A stretch of 39,359 bases of DNA from the NCBI GenBank assembly GCA_019352075.1, contig JABBOA010000003.1, positions 1 to 39,359 on the forward strand. The letters run 5' to 3'. The DNA is from Acidobacteriota bacterium. GTDB lineage: Bacteria > Actinomycetota > Acidimicrobiia > Acidimicrobiales > RAAP-2. Of the stretch, positions 36,018 to 39,359 are shown one piece after another (position 1 is the first letter of the stretch; every line of letters starts with the position of its first letter). The translations under genes and the position numbers were made by a program. The notes beneath the pieces are model-generated. The model did no database searches. It was not told the origin of the DNA and worked only from the letters and a program-made list of their open reading frames with translations.

Positions 36018-37330
36018 TTCCGTTGGTGAGTGTGGAAGTGATGCGCGACAGCGATCGCCGCGCGGTGGCGCGTTACGGTGGCGACGCACTCGTCCGAGCC
36101 GCGGGCGAGGCCGTCGCGGCCCAGGCCCGACAGATGCTGGGCACCCTGTACGGGCGACGCATCGCGGTGATCGTGGGGCCGGGCCTCAACGGCGCCGACG
36201 GTCGGGTGGCCGCGAGGAACCTGCGCGCTCGCGGATGCCGGGTCGACGTGGTCACGGTGGCCCGCCAACCGCGCGAGTTGCCCTATTACGACCTGGTGAT
36301 CGACGCCGCGTTCGGGTTGGGTTGCCGCCGTGCGTACGAGGCGCCGCACCTTGACCGACGTACCAAGGTCTTGGCCGTCGATCTACCCTCGGGGGTCGAC
36401 GCGGACACGGGACGGCTCCTAGGTCGCCCAGCGCGCGCCGACGTCACCTTGGCGCTCGGCGCATTGAAATTCGCTCACGTCGACGGACCCGCCGCTGAAC
36501 TCACCGGGGAACTGCGCTTCGCCGATCTCGGGATCGGCGCCCCCACGGTCAATGCGATGATGACCGACGCCGACCTGGGGGGCTTCGTGCGCGGGCGCCG
36601 CGACGATCACAAGTGGAGCCACGCGCTCAGCGTCCTGGCCGGCTCGCCCCTGATGCCTGGAGCGGCAGCCCTCGTCTGTCAGGGTGCGTTGAGTGCGGGT
36701 GCGTCGATGATCCGCCTCGAGAGCATGGGCAAGATCGCCAAATTGGTCGCACTCTCGCCCGAGGTGGTGCGTGTGCGTGGCCCACTCGTCGATCCGCGCA
36801 GCCGGTGCGTGGTCGCCGGTCCCGGTCTCGGCGCCGCGTCCTCGTCGTGGTTGAGGGAACGATTGGAGGAGACCAGCGTGACCGCCGTCCTGGACGCGGA
36901 CGCCCTCACCCCCGCCGTCGTCTCGCTGAGCCGCCGCGCGCCGCGCGTCTTGACCCCCCACGCCGGGGAGTTCGCACGGCTCACCGGCGATTCGTCGACG
37001 TCCGAGCGTATCGGGGCCGTGCGGACCCTCGCGGCCCACACCGAGTCGGTGGTCCTACTCAAGGGCCCCGTCACGATCATCAGTTCCGCGCAGGGTCATC
37101 TGCGGGTGGTCACCGCGGGGACCAACGCCCTGGCCACGGCAGGTACCGGTGACATCCTCGCCGGGATGATCGGCGCCGCCATCGCCCGCGGGCACGAGCC
37201 GTTCGACGCGGCAGCCCTCAGTGCTCACCTGCACGCACGCGCGGGCGCCACGCTACGACCTTACGAGGGCGCCACCGCACTGGCCGCGGCGGTGACCAGG
37301 GTTCTCGGGGCCCTCGCGGGCGACTCCTAG
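36014..37330 (+). CDS. nnr: Bifunctional NAD(P)H-hydrate epimerase / ADP-dependent NAD(P)H-hydrate dehydratase
   Basis: IAVIVGPGLNGADGRVAARNLRARG...DLVIDAAFG...VLAVDLPSGVDADTG, then dehydratase VVAGPGLG...VLDADALTP...LTPHAGEFARL...VLLKGPVTII...NALATAGTGDILAGMIGAAIARG. GTG start with AAAGGAG upstream. Confidence 0.92.
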   Translation: MIPLVSVEVMRDSDRRAVARYGGDALVRAAGEAVAAQARQMLGTLYGRRIAVIVGPGLNGADGRVAARNLRARGCRVDVVTVARQPRELPYYDLVIDAAFGLGCRRAYEAPHLDRRTKVLAVDLPSGVDADTGRLLGRPARADVTLALGALKFAHVDGPAAELTGELRFADLGIGAPTVNAMMTDADLGGFVRGRRDDHKWSHALSVLAGSPLMPGAAALVCQGALSAGASMIRLESMGKIAKLVALSPEVVRVRGPLVDPRSRCVVAGPGLGAASSSWLRERLEETSVTAVLDADALTPAVVSLSRRAPRVLTPHAGEFARLTGDSSTSERIGAVRTLAAHTESVVLLKGPVTIISSAQGHLRVVTAGTNALATAGTGDILAGMIGAAIARGHEPFDAAALSAHLHARAGATLRPYEGATALAAAVTRVLGALAGDS

Positions 37331-37345
37331 CGCGCGACGCCGCCC

Positions 37346-37384
37346 CGGTGTGGCCGCCCGGGTGTGGCCGCCCGGGCGTGGCCG
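37346..37384. repeat. Short tandem repeat, 14-bp unit GTGTGGCCGCCCGG, about 2.7 copies
   Basis: GTGTGGCCGCCCGG (37346-37359) GTGTGGCCGCCCGG (37360-37373) GCGTGGCCGCG, immediately downstream of the nnr stop. Confidence 0.85.
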
Positions 37385-37689
37385 CGTAGTGAGGGGAACT
37401 CCCGTGGAGAAATCACAGGAGCTTGATTCTCGATGAGGTCTCCAACGATGGCGACGCACAACTTTGGCCATTGACAACTGTGAGCAGTCGTAGAGCGCGG
37501 CGCGACTCGAACCCGTCCCATCAGTTGTGTGGAAGTGCCGACCTCTGCTCACCTGACGGCGCGAGATGCATCGCAAAGCCCGAGGGACTGACACCCGAGT
37601 CCTCAGACTTTCGCATTACCTACTGCCCTCGGGCCGAGGGTCGCGGGTTGAGGGACGGCGCGGATGTTGGTGGACTTGGCGTCGCGGTG

Positions 37690-38853
37690 CTAACCGAGGC
37701 CGATGGGAGTGAGGGGGCGTTCCACCGTGAGGGGCACCTGGCGTACGTCGCCGACTTGGACGCTCAGAGTCCCCACCACTTCACCCGGCGTCACGGATTG
37801 GGTCTCGGGGTCGATGTGCATCGTCACCGTGGGCGAAGGCAGGGAGGTGAACCAACTCAGTCTCAGGTGATTCTTGACGACCACGTTGACGCGCTGATTG
37901 GCCCAACCGAGCGTGCCCACCACCGTTCCCGCAGGAATCCACAGCGACCGCTGGCGCAACAGCACCGACTTCTCCAGGGCGAGCGCCTCATCGCCCGCCG
38001 GACCCAGCAAGTCACCACCTTGCGCGCCTAGGACGACGGCGTAGGCCAATTCGGTGCGACCGTTGAGCGTGAAGGTCATCGCCATGACGTCGCAACCGCC
38101 CGCCGCCTGGGTGCGTCCCGACTTGACGCCGACCACATTGTTAGTGCCAATGAAGGGCGTATACGAACCCAGGGTGCCCGCGACCGGCAAGGTCACCGAC
38201 GACTGCGCAGCGATCTCGCGGATGACCGGACTCTCCATGAGAAGCGACGCCAATTCACCCGTGTCGAGCGCCGTCGAGACCGACGCTGGATCTACTCCCG
38301 AGGCGTCGGCGTAGTGGGTCCCGGTGAGACCAAGGGCCTTCGCGTCGGCGTTCATGTGCTGAACAAAGGCGGTGGTTCCGCCCCAGGCGAGATTCGCCAG
38401 CATCGTCGCGAAGTTGCAGGCCGAATGCACCATGAGTCCAGCGAGTAACTGGTTCTCACAGAGAGTCTCGCCGAGGGCAACGGCGGCGCTCGACTCTCCG
38501 TTGTTCCTGTCGGCTTCGTAGTTGACAACGTCGCCGGCATTCACCCGTAGACACGGACCCACCTTCCCGGGATCGAGGGGCAACTTCTGCAGGGTCACGT
38601 ACGCCGTCATCAACTTGGTGAGACTGGCGATGGGAACAACCTCATTGTGATACGACCTCTCGTAGCCAAGGGCGGGGATCACCAACGCGGCGCTGCCGAC
38701 ATGGGGCCAGGCAATGGACGTCGCAGCCGGCACGTCGAGTTGCGTCAGCGATGTCGTCGACGTCGAGGGTTGGTGCAGCAAGGGCGACTGCAGCATAAAG
38801 ATCATCCCCGTCGCCAACGTGGCGTTAAAGGTCTTTGATTTCGAGCGCGTCAC
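37690..38853 (-). CDS. D-alanyl-D-alanine carboxypeptidase-like protein (peptidase S11 / penicillin-binding fold)
   Basis: VVPIASLTKLMTAYVTLQKLPL (SxxK), LLAGLMVHSACNFATMLANLAWGG (SxN region), VVGVKSGRTQAAGGCDVMA (K-S/T-G), N-terminal hydrophobic segment. Start uncertain (GTG 38853 used). Confidence 0.85.
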   Translation of the reverse strand: MTRSKSKTFNATLATGMIFMLQSPLLHQPSTSTTSLTQLDVPAATSIAWPHVGSAALVIPALGYERSYHNEVVPIASLTKLMTAYVTLQKLPLDPGKVGPCLRVNAGDVVNYEADRNNGESSAAVALGETLCENQLLAGLMVHSACNFATMLANLAWGGTTAFVQHMNADAKALGLTGTHYADASGVDPASVSTALDTGELASLLMESPVIREIAAQSSVTLPVAGTLGSYTPFIGTNNVVGVKSGRTQAAGGCDVMAMTFTLNGRTELAYAVVLGAQGGDLLGPAGDEALALEKSVLLRQRSLWIPAGTVVGTLGWANQRVNVVVKNHLRLSWFTSLPSPTVTMHIDPETQSVTPGEVVGTLSVQVGDVRQVPLTVERPLTPIGLG

Positions 38854-39046
38854 CAGACCTCGCAGGACGCGCAGACTGGGCGGGAATCGGTGCACCCCAA
38901 AAACGTTACAGGCTGTCGTCGAAATTCCCCGATGAGACGAGGATCTTGCGCACTTTCTCGTCGGTACCGGTTTCGACTGGGGCAAAATCGGGTGTTGCGA
39001 GAGGCGTGGCCGTCTCCTGACCCGACGACGTGCGCCGGCGCGGAAC

Positions 39047-39277
39047 TCACGCAGGAATCGACAGGGTGGTCATCGTCAGTGGATCTAGCGAGTCGAGAAG
39101 GCCATCCCCCTCGAAGCACAAACCGAGTGCTTCTCCGAGATTCGTCAGGGCCTCGTCGACGGTCTCGCCTTGGCTGACTATCTCGACGTCCCAACACCTC
39201 GTAACAAACCAAGGTGCATCACGGGCGACTGCCACGGTGAACGTGACAATCCAAATCGCTCCAGCAGTCCGTATCAT
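39047..39277 (-). CDS. HicB-like antitoxin family protein (type II toxin-antitoxin)
   Basis: FTVAVARDAPWFVTRCWDVEIVSQGETVDEALTNLGEALGLCFEGDGLLDSLDPLTMTTLSIPA; pattern 'W(Y/F)VA.CPELDVVSQGETVEEALANLREALELYLE'. Confidence 0.8.
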   Translation of the reverse strand: MIRTAGAIWIVTFTVAVARDAPWFVTRCWDVEIVSQGETVDEALTNLGEALGLCFEGDGLLDSLDPLTMTTLSIPA

Positions 39278-39305
39278 CAGACCCGGTTCTAATTCTGCTT
39301 CGGAG

Positions 39306-39359
39306 TGGGCGCTGGGGGACTCGAACCCTCGACCTCAGCCGTGTGAAGGCTGCGCTCTA
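39306..39359 (-). tRNA. tRNA-Val (anticodon CAC), truncated by window end
   Basis: Reverse complement TAGAGCGCAGCCTTCACACGGCTGAGGTCGAGGGTTCGAGTCCCCCAGCGCCCA: anticodon arm CAGCC-TTCACAC-GGCTG, T-loop TTCGAGT, 3' acceptor strand AGCGCCC-A. 5' part outside window; CCA not encoded. Confidence 0.88.

Noticed and set aside
37490-37530. tRNA T-arm-like text (reverse complement ACGGGTTCGAGTCGCGCC)
   Set aside because: Only about 3 of 5 T-stem pairs form and no matching acceptor or anticodon arm is found; at best a scar, not a callable tRNA or att site.
37626-37640. Small palindrome CCCTCGGGCCGAGGG downstream of the carboxypeptidase gene
   Set aside because: 6-bp stem without a U-tract; could be a terminator but common by chance at this GC content.
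1-39359. CRISPR arrays, IS elements, phage or defence islands
   Set aside because: No regularly spaced short palindromic repeats, transposase/integrase motifs or phage structural genes were seen on either strand; only a hicB-like ORF hints at accessory DNA.

Overview
High-GC bacterial window, almost entirely protein-coding and mostly on the minus strand. It is most consistent with an actinobacterium, possibly Acidimicrobiia-like (inference). The core is a long minus-strand housekeeping block: rodA-BFN / aroE-mltG-ruvX-alaS-rarA-aspS-hisS-rel-secF-secD-yajC-ruvB-ruvA-ruvC-yebC-pdxT-pdxS-[M48-like]-pimA-like GT-acyltransferase-CDP-alcohol transferase-HIT-thrS. This follows the gene order I recall from Mycobacterium tuberculosis (aroE Rv2552c to thrS Rv2614c). 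It is followed by mshC (mycothiol ligase), an F420:NADPH oxidoreductase, a divergent fabI/inhA-like gene, an ABC exporter, a LysE/YczE pair, a secreted repeat protein, nnr, a D,D-carboxypeptidase-like protein, an orphan hicB-like gene and a truncated tRNA-Val(CAC). A partial ppk1 lies on the minus strand at the left edge and is missing from the ORF track. I see no CRISPR array, transposon, rRNA or prophage, and no convincing new multi-gene system. The most interesting items are: (1) a secreted protein with four tandem domains in an exact 243-bp (81-aa) period, two diverged copies and a His-rich tail; (2) an M48-peptidase-like protein in the PIM/PLP block whose HExxH motif reads HCMAR; (3) an S11 carboxypeptidase homolog with SxN changed to S-A-C; (4) a strong hairpin ending 5 nt before a yczE-like start codon; (5) an orphan hicB with a possible hicA relic next to a tRNA 3' end.
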